A stretch of DNA of 64,000 nt from Bythopirellula goksoeyrii (GTDB lineage: Bacteria; Planctomycetota; Planctomycetia; Pirellulales; Lacipirellulaceae). Shown piece after piece: positions 52,916 to 62,200 of this stretch; the stretch's first letter is position 1; each line of letters opens with the position of its first letter. The notes under the pieces were generated by a model. That model saw only the letters and a program-made list of their open reading frames with translations. It was not told the DNA's origin and ran no database searches. The stretch lies in the NCBI RefSeq assembly GCF_008065115.1, contig NZ_CP042913.1, positions 530,238 through 594,237 of the forward strand, in the 5' to 3' direction. The translations under genes were made by a program, and so were the position numbers.

Positions 52916-53330
52916 TAGTCATTCCTCCAAAGTTTGAAAAGGGTTAGTCACAAAACAATAACTTGCTTCACACCCGAGTGGGATTGGAAACAACAAACGG
53001 TTCTCTCGTATAAACCTCACAAGAAAAGAACAGTGGTGATAGAGAATAAACGAAGAGTCTCATATGTCGTAGCCTTGGCAACTCGAGTCACGTAGCTCCG
53101 CTAATCTCTATGTTGTAGCGATTCGTGTAGGATTGCAAGAAAAAAAACTGGAAATCGTATTCTAGCTTGGATAATCCCGCACGAACGGAATTGGCATTTT
53201 AGGAAACGGCAGTCCGCCCTTGGCATTCTCAGACGTTCTGGGGAAAGTTGATCATAGACTGCTGATACGGTTGGAGTTTTGCATTAGACTGTAGACTTCA
53301 TTACTACGCTTCTCAATCGTCTAACACCAT
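52916..53330. other. Divergent intergenic region
   Basis: A 415-base gap between the leftward PEP-CTERM gene and the rightward dehydrogenase operon. No gene was found. Two TTG-type -35 sequences (TTGATC 53248, TTGGAG 53271) and a TAGACT at 53291 lie near the rightward gene, but spacings are poor, so no promoter is asserted. Confidence 0.4.
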
Positions 53331-54269
53331 GTGAAAACGATCATGACTCGAAATTCCGATTCGCTTCGTACCATCAATTCACGTAGTAGCTCAAACCTAC
53401 AGCCCGTGGGAGTAATAGGTCTTGGCCTGCTGGGCACTGCCCTGTGTGAACGACTGCTAGCTGCGGGTTACCCCGTGTTTGTCTACAACCGCACCCAGGA
53501 AAAAGCGATCCCACTAATCGAATTGGGGGCCGAATGGTCTGATAACCCCTTCACCGAGTGTTCTCGAGTGGTCATCAGCCTTTATACCTCTGATATTGTC
53601 GATGCCGTTCTCGAGCAAATGGACTCAGGGCTCCGTGCCGGTCAGATACTGATTGACACAACCACCGGTGACCCCAGCCAGACTTCTGCTCTCGGCCACC
53701 GGCTGGCGAAACGCGACATTCATTACCTTGAATCACCTATTGCTGCCTCAAGCGAGCAAACCCGCCAGGGAGAGGCCCTGGCTATCGTCGCAGGTCCTGA
53801 GCAATCGTACCACGACTGCTGCGACCTCTATGACTGCTTGGCCGCCAAGTCTCACTACGTGGGCTCGTGGGGTAGTGCCGCCAAAATGAAATTGGTAAAC
53901 AACCTCGTGCTGGGCCTCAATCGAGTGGCTCTGGCCGAGGGCTTACTTTTTGCGGAAGCCATCGGGGTGCCGAAGCAAAATGCATTGGATGTACTAAAGG
54001 ACGGCAATGCCTATTCCATCGTAATGGACGTGAAAGGTCAAAAGATGGTCGATAGTGATTTCTCAACTCAGGCCAAGCTTTCACAGCATACCAAAGACGT
54101 GCGACTAATGCTCTCTGAATCTGAACGAGCTGGGATTATACTACCTATGTCGAATTTGCATCTGCAACTATTGGAACAGGCCGAATCGCTCGGCCTGGGA
54201 GATCGGGACAACTCGATCATCATCCGCGCTATTGAAGAAGCGGTTCGTCAAGTGGAATTGACAAGTTAG
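53331..54269 (+). CDS. NAD(P)-dependent oxidoreductase, 3-hydroxyisobutyrate dehydrogenase-like
   Basis: A 312-residue cytoplasmic beta-hydroxyacid dehydrogenase. The Rossmann motif is VGVIGLGLLGTALCERLLAAGYPVFVYNRT, then ESPIAASSEQTRQGEALAIVAG (the family normally has DAPVSGG...AxxGxL), and GSAAKMKLVNNLVLGLNRVALAEG with the catalytic Lys. The family includes tartronate semialdehyde reductase, which ends uronate breakdown, and 3-hydroxyisobutyrate dehydrogenase. The 'S-P-I-A-A-S-S-E' loop differs from that consensus. First gene of a rightward unit with Gfo/Idh/MocA, DUF6807 and SSS transporter genes. GTG 53331 is the first start; ATG 53343 is possible. Confidence 0.87.
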   Translation: MKTIMTRNSDSLRTINSRSSSNLQPVGVIGLGLLGTALCERLLAAGYPVFVYNRTQEKAIPLIELGAEWSDNPFTECSRVVISLYTSDIVDAVLEQMDSGLRAGQILIDTTTGDPSQTSALGHRLAKRDIHYLESPIAASSEQTRQGEALAIVAGPEQSYHDCCDLYDCLAAKSHYVGSWGSAAKMKLVNNLVLGLNRVALAEGLLFAEAIGVPKQNALDVLKDGNAYSIVMDVKGQKMVDSDFSTQAKLSQHTKDVRLMLSESERAGIILPMSNLHLQLLEQAESLGLGDRDNSIIIRAIEEAVRQVELTS

Positions 54270-54382
54270 CTGATACTCCCCAAGAATTTTCGCTCAGGCA
54301 GATGTAGCCACCGTTTCCAGAGGGTAGATTCCTTGATATCGAATTCCTGCCTACTTCTCCGGCTAATCTCAAAGGAGCAATC

Positions 54383-55663
54383 ATGCCAAATTCAACTCGC
54401 AGGTCATTTCTTAAAAAAGTGGGAATCGGTGCTGCCGTAGCAGGGTTGGCTCCTCGGTTGGATGCAGCTGGTGCCAACGATCGAGTCCGTTGGGGACTTA
54501 TTGGTTGCGGGCAGCGAGGCCGTTGGTTCTTTGAGGGTGCCGACTATGTGTGCGATCCCGACCAGCGCCGACTCGCGATAGCCGCCGAAGCATCAGGTGT
54601 CGATTCGAAACATGCGGTCACCGACCTACGCCGCATCCTTGACGATCCGACTATCGACGCCGTCGTCATCGCCGCACCCGACCATTGGCATGCTCCCGCA
54701 GCGATTTTGGCTTGTGAAGCGGGCAAACATGTCTACGTCGAAAAACCGTGTAGCCACAACTTCCGCGAAGCCCAATTGCTCCTCAAGGCGGCTCGGGATA
54801 ACAATGTAGTTGTGCAACACGGCACCCAGCAGCGGAGTACGCCATTTACGATCGAAGCAATCCAAAGACTCCATGAGGGAGTGATCGGCGACGTGCTGGT
54901 AGCCAAGGCGTGGAATATTCAGCATCGCGACAACATCGGTTTTGCCGAACCGACTTCTGCCCCACCGGAAGTTGACTACGATCTCTGGGTAGGCCCCGCC
55001 GAGATGGTTCCTTTTCAAACAAACCGCTTCCATAGCGATTGGCACTGGTGGTATAACTTCGGCACGGGCGACATCGGCAACGATGGTGCCCACGAGATTG
55101 ACTACGCCCGCTGGGGATTGGGAATCGACGCATTGCCATCCAAGGTAGTTGCCCTGGGAGGCAAGTATTTTTACGACGACGCGCAACAGTTCCCCGACAC
55201 AGCTACTTGTGTATTCGAATATGCTGGAAAGGATGGGGCGACACCTCGTCAACTTGTGTTCGAAATGCTGCTTTGGTCGAAGAACTACCCTCTCAATTGC
55301 GATAGTGGAGTGGAGTATTTTGGCTCCTCCGGGAAAATGTTTTTGAGCAAGCGAGGCAAGATGTTCATTTATGACGATCAAAATCGAGTCATTGAAGAGA
55401 AGCGAGCTGAAAAAGGCGACCCAAGGGTACATTTTAATGACTTTGTTGATGCAATTCAAAATGACCGCCGCCCAAACGCTGATATCCTAGAGGGCTTTCG
55501 TAGCGTGGCTCTGATACACTTGGCAAATATTGCCGTGCGAACAGGCCGCTCTTTGGAAGTCGATTCTACATCCGAACAAATTACAAATGACGATTCAGCC
55601 AATTCACTGTTGTCACGCCCGTATCGTGACGGTGGCCATTGGGCTAAACCAAAAGGAGCTTGA
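54383..55663 (+). CDS. Tat-exported Gfo/Idh/MocA family oxidoreductase
   Basis: A 426-residue exported NAD(P)-type oxidoreductase with Tat leader PNSTRRSFLKKVGIGAAVAG. Rossmann motif WGLIGCGQRGRWFFEG, then VCDPDQRRL, VYVEKPCSHNF and NRFHSDWHWWYNFGTGDIGNDGAHEIDYARWGLG. Close paralogue of 28593-29891, with the same YRDGGHW ending. Between the first Gly motif and the CDPDQRRL strand about ten residues present in the paralogue are missing, so the first alpha/beta unit is shorter than usual; the frame is not broken. A good AGGAG ribosome-binding site precedes ATG 54383. It is followed by the DUF6807 gene after six bases. Confidence 0.9.
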   Translation: MPNSTRRSFLKKVGIGAAVAGLAPRLDAAGANDRVRWGLIGCGQRGRWFFEGADYVCDPDQRRLAIAAEASGVDSKHAVTDLRRILDDPTIDAVVIAAPDHWHAPAAILACEAGKHVYVEKPCSHNFREAQLLLKAARDNNVVVQHGTQQRSTPFTIEAIQRLHEGVIGDVLVAKAWNIQHRDNIGFAEPTSAPPEVDYDLWVGPAEMVPFQTNRFHSDWHWWYNFGTGDIGNDGAHEIDYARWGLGIDALPSKVVALGGKYFYDDAQQFPDTATCVFEYAGKDGATPRQLVFEMLLWSKNYPLNCDSGVEYFGSSGKMFLSKRGKMFIYDDQNRVIEEKRAEKGDPRVHFNDFVDAIQNDRRPNADILEGFRSVALIHLANIAVRTGRSLEVDSTSEQITNDDSANSLLSRPYRDGGHWAKPKGA

Positions 55664-55669
55664 TAAACT

Positions 55670-56644
55670 ATGACTGTGAGAAGCCTGTTGTCAATTTGCT
55701 TTTCTGTGTTCCTGTCTATTGCAGGCAATTGTTCGATCACTCAGGCCAGTGAGGGGAACGTCGAATTTGACACGAGCAAAGATGGTGTGATTGTTGTTAA
55801 GATTGACGGTGAACCAGTCGCGGATTATGTCTACGAAGACGAGGATATTTCGCGGCCCTATTTTGCCCACCTGCGGACCACCGAATCACCACAGATCTCG
55901 CGAAACTATCCCCCCGTCGCAGGTAAGGATCGCGCAGATCATCCGACTTTTCACCCAGGGCTGTGGATGTCGTTTGGCGACATTAGCGGCAACGACTACT
56001 GGCGAAATGCTGCCCCGGTAAAACACGTCGCTTTAAAGACGGATCCAGAAAAGAATTCATTCACTGTAAAAAATCGCTACATGAACCAGGAAGACCCCAG
56101 CGAGGCTGTATGCGATGAGAAGACCAGCTACACCGTGATCCCGCGACCCGGTGGTTACCTTCTACTTTGGGATAGCACGTTCTCCTCAGATAAGGAATTT
56201 TACTTCGGCGATCAAGAAGAAATGGGCATCGGTTTCCGCGTGGCTACGCCGATCCGCGTCGAAAAAGACGCTGTGGGAGAGATGCCAGCTGGCAATGGGA
56301 AGATGGTCGACTCGGAGGGTCGCGTCAACGGTGACGAAATCTGGGGCAACACTGCCGATTGGTGCGACTACAGCGGCACACTGGATGGCCAGCAAGTGGG
56401 AATGACCCTGTTTTGTCATCCCGATAACTTCCGGCCCAGTTGGTTTCATGCTCGCGATTATGGGCTTCTCGAAGCGAACCCCTTTGGGCGCGAGGCCTTT
56501 GGTAAGGGAGATAAGAGCCAAGTTGAGGTCAAACCAGGGGAGCAGTTCCGTCTCCGCTATGGTGTATTCGTCCACGCCTCGCCTGATGGAGAGTCTCCTA
56601 ACTTGGCCGAAGAATACGACAACTATGTCGAGGTAGCGGATTAG
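55670..56644 (+). CDS. Secreted DUF6807 (PmoA-like) protein
   Basis: A 324-residue protein with signal peptide MTVRSLLSICFSVFLSIAGN. The DUF6807 body has DISRPYFAHLRTTESPQISRNYPPVAGKDRADHPTFHPGLWMSFGDISGNDYWRN, FYFGDQEEMGIGFRVATPIRVEKD, DWCDYSGTLDGQQVGMTLFCHPDNFRPSWFHARDYGLLEANPFG. The family is found beside planctomycete sugar-utilisation genes; its reaction is unknown, and His-rich and Asp-rich conserved positions suggest a sugar-binding or metal-binding role. The start lies six bases after the Gfo/Idh/MocA stop with an AGGAG site inside that gene's end, so translation is likely coupled. It is followed after 66 bases by the SSS transporter. Confidence 0.85.
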   Translation: MTVRSLLSICFSVFLSIAGNCSITQASEGNVEFDTSKDGVIVVKIDGEPVADYVYEDEDISRPYFAHLRTTESPQISRNYPPVAGKDRADHPTFHPGLWMSFGDISGNDYWRNAAPVKHVALKTDPEKNSFTVKNRYMNQEDPSEAVCDEKTSYTVIPRPGGYLLLWDSTFSSDKEFYFGDQEEMGIGFRVATPIRVEKDAVGEMPAGNGKMVDSEGRVNGDEIWGNTADWCDYSGTLDGQQVGMTLFCHPDNFRPSWFHARDYGLLEANPFGREAFGKGDKSQVEVKPGEQFRLRYGVFVHASPDGESPNLAEEYDNYVEVAD

Positions 56645-56710
56645 CTCAGCCGGTCATTTAGCTAATGAGCAAGCCATTCTTTATATCGAACTCTTTTCTC
56701 AAGGTATTTC

Positions 56711-58456
56711 ATGATCGGGTTGCATCCTATCGATATTGCAGTAGTGATTCTCTACCTCGTGGGCATCACTGCCCTCGGCGTCTGGACTGCCCGCAAAGTT
56801 AAAACTTCAAGCGATTTTTTCATGCCCCGCCGCTTTGGTAAGGCGATGATGATCACAAACGCATTTGGGACCGGCACTGCTTCTGACCAGGCGGTAGTTG
56901 TGGCATCCGCGACCTTTCGCCGCGGATTGTCCGGCATTTGGTGGCAGTGGATTTGGCTCCCAGCCACGCCGTTTTATTGGATCATTGCTCCCATCATGCG
57001 GCGGCTGCGTGCGGTTACGACTGCCGACGTTTATACACTCCGCTATGACCGGAGCGTCGCGATGCTGTTTGCCCTGGTGGGCATTTTGGGTTTGGCAGTC
57101 AAGATTGGCCTGATGCTCGTAGGGGCAGGCGCCTTGGTTTACTCTACCACAGCAGGGGCGATCTCGGCCAATTGGGCGATTGGGATGATCACGGTGATGT
57201 TCGTCCTTTATGGCACTGCGGGAGGTTTAGGAGCGGCGATCGTTACCGATTTTTTTCAAGGTATTCTGACGATCATCTTTTCCGTGTTGCTGCTCCCCTT
57301 CGTTTTGCAGAATGTCGGAGGGCTCGAAGGCGTCCGCGAAACAATTAAGAATCCGGAAATGCTGAGTCTCTCGGTACCCGGCGAGATTGGTGTCTTCTTT
57401 GTTGTGATGTACTCCATTCAGGCTCTCGTTGGTATCGTCGCACAACCTTTTATCATGGGAGTCTGTGCCTCGGGACGCACCGAGATGGATGGTCGCGTAG
57501 GATTCATGGTTGGCAATATTGTCAAACGTTTTTGCACAATGGCTTGGAGTGTGACAGCCCTGGCAGCCGTCGCCTGGTACATTCAGCGCGGAGTCGATCT
57601 TTCGACTATCAAAGGAGACCATGTCTATGGCGACGTCGCCCGTGCATTCCTGCCCTCAGTAATGCCTGGCTTGCTGGGCCTCTTTATCGCTTCTCTGTTG
57701 GCATCGGTAATGAGTTCGTGCGATGCTTTCATGATCTCTTCAGCAGGATTGCTAACAGAGAATATCTATAAGCCACTCAAGCCGAACCGACCCGAGAGTG
57801 AATATCTCTTTGTTGGACGGATCACTTCTTTGCTGGTAGTGGTCGGAGCATTGCTCTTCGTGTGGTACATCCGTGAGTCGGCCAGTAGTCAAGGGAAGTC
57901 TCCCGTCATTGAGTCGCTCAACATCTGGTTTAAGATTGCCCCCATGATGGGAATCACTTTCTGGATGGGTCTACTCTGGCGGCGGGCGACGGTAGCTGGC
58001 GCCTGGGCGGCTACTCTCACTGGCTTTGGGGTGTGGTGGGCAACAACGCAAGATTGGTTTGTGAGGTTTGCTGCTTCGGCGCCGCTGGCCGACAAACTCA
58101 ATTTCGTCTGGCAAGTCGGCGACGGTCCGCCAGAAATCTATGAACCATGGGTGGTGTTGTTCTATACGGTTGCTGCCATCGTGGTGGGTGTGGTCGTCAG
58201 TCTTGTGACTCCACAAGTACCCCAGGAAAAGCTCGATCTCTTTTACAATCTCACGCGCACTCCAGTGACAGAAGGCGAGATAATCGACAAGCCCTGCACT
58301 TTGCCCAAAGGTATTAGCCCCGCAGAACGCAGTATGATCTGCACGGCATTCGGGTTGGAAATCCCCGTCCCCTCGGGAACTTCGATCGCTGGCTTTCTTG
58401 CAGGCTGGGTCGCTGTTGCCGCATTGATCGGGGGATTCGTCTGGTTGATCACCTAG
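56711..58456 (+). CDS. Sodium:solute symporter family protein
   Basis: A 581-residue membrane protein with about 13-14 hydrophobic spans. It starts MIGLHPIDIAVVILYLVGIT and shows the family pattern GVWTARKVKTSSDFFMPRRFGKAMMITNAFGTGTASDQAVVVASATFRRGLSGIWW, LRYDRSVAMLFALVGILGLAVKIGLMLVGAG, and VMSSCDAFMISSAGLLTENIY. SSS permeases import sugars, uronates, sialic acids or amino acids with Na+. In this operon it is the candidate importer of the sugar released by the exported enzymes. It overlaps the convergent DJ-1/PfpI gene by eight bases. Confidence 0.92.
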   Translation: MIGLHPIDIAVVILYLVGITALGVWTARKVKTSSDFFMPRRFGKAMMITNAFGTGTASDQAVVVASATFRRGLSGIWWQWIWLPATPFYWIIAPIMRRLRAVTTADVYTLRYDRSVAMLFALVGILGLAVKIGLMLVGAGALVYSTTAGAISANWAIGMITVMFVLYGTAGGLGAAIVTDFFQGILTIIFSVLLLPFVLQNVGGLEGVRETIKNPEMLSLSVPGEIGVFFVVMYSIQALVGIVAQPFIMGVCASGRTEMDGRVGFMVGNIVKRFCTMAWSVTALAAVAWYIQRGVDLSTIKGDHVYGDVARAFLPSVMPGLLGLFIASLLASVMSSCDAFMISSAGLLTENIYKPLKPNRPESEYLFVGRITSLLVVVGALLFVWYIRESASSQGKSPVIESLNIWFKIAPMMGITFWMGLLWRRATVAGAWAATLTGFGVWWATTQDWFVRFAASAPLADKLNFVWQVGDGPPEIYEPWVVLFYTVAAIVVGVVVSLVTPQVPQEKLDLFYNLTRTPVTEGEIIDKPCTLPKGISPAERSMICTAFGLEIPVPSGTSIAGFLAGWVAVAALIGGFVWLIT

Positions 58457-59018
58457 CGCTGACAACTGTCGTTCGCCGAGCTAACTCCGTAGTAAAGGCT
58501 TTCATCCAGCCAGAGCATTCTCGCTTGTATCGACAGCAGTACAAATTGCCATCTACGACGAGCGGCTCCGCGACATAAGTCGCACCAGAGAACTCGGCAT
58601 CCAAACGACAGCGGGGGATCGTGGTCACTTGCCGACCGCGAATGACGTCCGCAGCCGCTAAAATCTCAATGCCATGACAGATCGAGGCCACCGGCTTGGC
58701 ATGCTTGAAAAAGTGCCGCGTGATTCGCAGTAGGTCTTCATCGTAACGCAAGAATTCTGGAGCACGGCCTCCAGGCAGCACCAGCGCGAGATAGTCCTTC
58801 GGATCAACGTCACGGAATGCGATATCTGAATCCAGCTTGTAGCCGGGCGTTTCGATCGTGACGTCCCAACCCGAGTCGTGGTGATGTTGCACGAGATGGT
58901 AAGTGCGCACTTCGGGAGCAGCTTTAACGACCAGATAGTCTTCGCCAAGTCGGTACAACGGAACCATCGTGTCAATTACTTCGGCGCCATCCCCGATGAC
59001 TAAGAGAACTTTGTCCAT
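58449..59018 (-). CDS. DJ-1/PfpI family protein (class I glutamine amidotransferase-like)
   Basis: A 189-residue cytoplasmic protein. Landmarks: MDKVLLVIGDGAEVIDTMVPLY with Glu13, LALVLPGGRAPEFLRYDEDLL, and the nucleophile site ASICHGIEIL with Cys114. Such proteins act as deglycases, glyoxalases, proteases or chaperones; the catalytic Cys and Glu are both present. The C-terminal half has the usual DJ-1 order of strands. Leftward gene that ends inside the SSS transporter gene, transcribed apart from its neighbours. A role against reactive keto/aldehyde sugars would suit the locus, but that is only inference. Confidence 0.88.
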   Translation of the reverse strand: MDKVLLVIGDGAEVIDTMVPLYRLGEDYLVVKAAPEVRTYHLVQHHHDSGWDVTIETPGYKLDSDIAFRDVDPKDYLALVLPGGRAPEFLRYDEDLLRITRHFFKHAKPVASICHGIEILAAADVIRGRQVTTIPRCRLDAEFSGATYVAEPLVVDGNLYCCRYKRECSGWMKAFTTELARRTTVVSAR

Positions 59019-59085
59019 CTCGTTACTCCACAGTTTGATCTTACTCTACGAATAAAAGAGATAAAGATATGGTTGAATTCCCGAT

Positions 59086-59112
59086 AATAAGCCATTGTGG
59101 CTTATTGTTTTT
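59086..59112 (+). terminator. Hairpin with T-run upstream of the giant fusion gene
   Basis: The stem AATAAGCCA (59086-59094) pairs with TGGCTTATT (59098-59106) around a 3-base loop and is followed by GTTTTTAT. On the plus strand this has the form of an intrinsic terminator. No rightward gene ends nearby, since the SSS gene stops 630 bases away. It may be a leader element of the gene at 59299 or an isolated terminator. The 280-base gap 59019-59298 holds no other element that I recognise. Confidence 0.5.
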
Positions 59113-59298
59113 ATACTCTCAAACAAAATCTTATGGAATGTAATTCACAGTACAATGGCGGTTCACAAAATCGGCAATCTTTATAAGCGCATTCAGAAAT
59201 CCTTTTCCACCATTAAATGGGCACTACCTCGAACTTGCAAACACTTCATTATAGGTGCAGACTGTTGACTTAGTTTTCACTAGAGCAGCCATACGCCG

Positions 59299-62200
59299 TT
59301 GAAGAAATTCACATCGATGTTCACAAAAGCTGTTTTTCACTCGTCGCAATTGTTCGCACTATTGCTTGCACTAAGTACATTGGTAGCCAAAACTGAGGGA
59401 GAGCAAAGGACCGAGAATGAATCGCAATTAATGGAGTTTTCTGTGACTCCTGCCGCTTCTGGTCGACAATTGGTGCGAGCATCGATCCCTTTTCGCTCAG
59501 GGATATTGTCACAGACTGAGCAGGTTTTCGCTGAGGACGGTTCCGAGCAGACCCCTGTGGCAGTCAGGCCCCTTGGATTCCACATTGATTCCACGGGTGA
59601 GAAGACCGTTCGGCAAGCTATGGTCACCTTTCCCTATAACTTTCTCCAGCCCTCGCCAACAGTATTTCGACTCCATAAGAGTAAGGACTCGCGAATCTCA
59701 CTTCCTAAGCAAGAAGTTGAGTTGACCTTCCATGGCGAAGGTTGGTGGGAGATTGCCTACTCGACAGGGAGCTCCTTTCGGGCTGTGCCAATTTGGCCTG
59801 ATTCCGAACCCAGTTCGGGCTGGATAAGTGAAACTGTTGAACAATCCCCTTATTTCATTTGGCAGCGATGGAAGCAAGAGATAGGCAAGTGGCATCGGAT
59901 TGTTGAATTTAGAACGGACCATTTGGGGCAAGTGATCGCCGTTGCTCATCTGCAGCGTTTGGACGCGAGTAGCAACTGGGCGCCACGCTTCGGATGGGAA
60001 ATCACCCCCTTGGAAAAACCCAGCGAAAAATCTGAAATCTCACCATTTGTCACGCGCAGCGACCGAGAATGGCAGTTGAGCCACTCGTTTGCTGCAGGCG
60101 GCAAGTTTGAGGACATGATCGACCCGGGGCGAATTCGCATCGCACATCCAGCAGCTCCCTACAAACAGAGCGGTGGCGTCTTCACTCGTCAACTGGACTC
60201 TGGTTCCACAGCGTACCGCTATTTGCGTTCCACTCCCAGTGAACGTGTGCCGATGCAGGAGTATTCCTGGAGGCGAGCAGAAATGGTGATTTCTCCAGTC
60301 GGAGTTGCTCCAGTAACCGCCACGTTACAGTCGGCTCATAAAGTATCAATCAAGCCGATCGATTGGAATGCAAGTTACGGATCTGGTTTGCCCATTACGG
60401 TCGACCAACATTTGTTGCTTTCCAAGGCACTTGAGTTTCATCGTCAGGCTACTGTTCGCATGGCAGCAGTGGGCCATGACTGGGGGAACGTAACCACATT
60501 TTCTGATTCCACGTCACACGGTGGCATCTTTGGCATGAATCGTTTGAATCATGCCCCTGGTATTATCTTCGAGGCAATGCGAACAGGAGACCGCCAATTC
60601 TTGGAAATTGGCCTGGCTTGGTGCGACAATTTCCATGATCTTTCAATCTGGTGGGGGCCCAAGGATTTCGGTGGCACCCGATACAACAACATCCGGGCAA
60701 ACAACGATCCAACTCCGGAGGATGATACCACCTTCATGTGGCGGGGGGATAAATCAACGACCTTTTGTACAAAAGGTTATGCTGCATTTCAGATGGCCTA
60801 CGAACTCACAGGTGATCCTCGCATGTCAGAGGCACTCGAATCCCAAGTTGCTTACGCAGTTGAACATGTTCATTCAAACGATGGGGAATGTCGTAATATT
60901 GGCGACGTGGCAGATTTCGTCAAACTCTATGAATTGACCGGTGAGCAGCGATTTCTCGACCATGGATTGCGATTGTTTCGCGAATTGCGACCATTGCTTT
61001 CGCCGGACTATCTATTCGACCAAGGTGGTAAGCAGCTTGCAGAAGACCCACCTTTCATTGACGGAGATGATCGTGGTTTCAATATTGGATACGCTAAACC
61101 CTATATCATTGGCTATGGGTTGGCTGGCTGTCCGCAACTAGCGAAGTATTTTCCCGACGAACCCGGCCTTCAAGAAATGGCAAGAGCAATGGCCGACTTC
61201 TTAATCGAAAGCCAGGACCCCCTGGGAGGATGGAGATACCCACATCCTGCATCATCCAGAACTATGCTGGGACAGGCAATGGAACATGCCAATCAACTTG
61301 TCGAAACTTGTAAACTGCTTGGCCCTCAAGAAAAGTATCTTGACGCCATCGAGCGTGTTTTGAGGCAGCGTGTCTGGATACTGGAAGCAACTGGCACGAT
61401 AGCAAACAATCTCGTGGGCTGGGAAACGGCTACCGGATTCATTGGCCATCCCAAAGAGATATACGATCTTTATCAATTTCCCGGTGATCGCGATTCGAAG
61501 CGTGACTATCGAGAAGGCAATCTGCGACTTGGATCTGCACCACCCGAAGCACTAGTCTACTTCCCCAAAGTCCTGAGATATTATCTTGCACATCGCTCTG
61601 TTGTTCGATTGCTTGAACAGCCCCGAGAGGAGACCCCCTTGGGTCAATTACTTGCCGCGACTACCAAGTTCAATTTCCCGGCAAATGGTAAGGCAAGCCC
61701 TACTGAGACCCAGACAAAGGGAGTTGATAAACTACTACCAGTCTTCTCTCAGGACTTGAAAAGTTCTTTGGAATTCCCCTCCGCATGGGAACACGCCACG
61801 AACACTACCTTTGATGAATGGAAAACAAAAGCGAGACGCCAAGTTCGCGAGGCGTTTCTTACCCCCCCGTCAGTTGTTGACTTTAATCCCAAAGTGCTGG
61901 ATAGTCAGAAACAAGATGGTTACACGTCACAAAAAATCGAATTAAATCTGAGCGGCGAAAGTCGTGTCCTCGCCTATTTGCTGATCCCTGACGGAAAAGG
62001 GCCTTTTCCCGCAGTTTTGATGCTGCATGATCATGGTGCCGAATTCCGGATCGGCAAGGAAAAGCTTGTTCACGCTTGGGATATTTCTGCTGAGAAGCAG
62101 CGTGTTGCTGAGCAATGGGTTGAAAAATACTATGGCGGGCGATATCTGGGAGATGAACTCGCCAAGCGGGGTTATGTTTGCCTGGCCACTGATGCACTGA

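Noticed and set aside
54626..55459. Leftward 277-codon open frame
   Set aside because: It is antisense to the Gfo/Idh/MocA gene, whose motifs are unmistakable.
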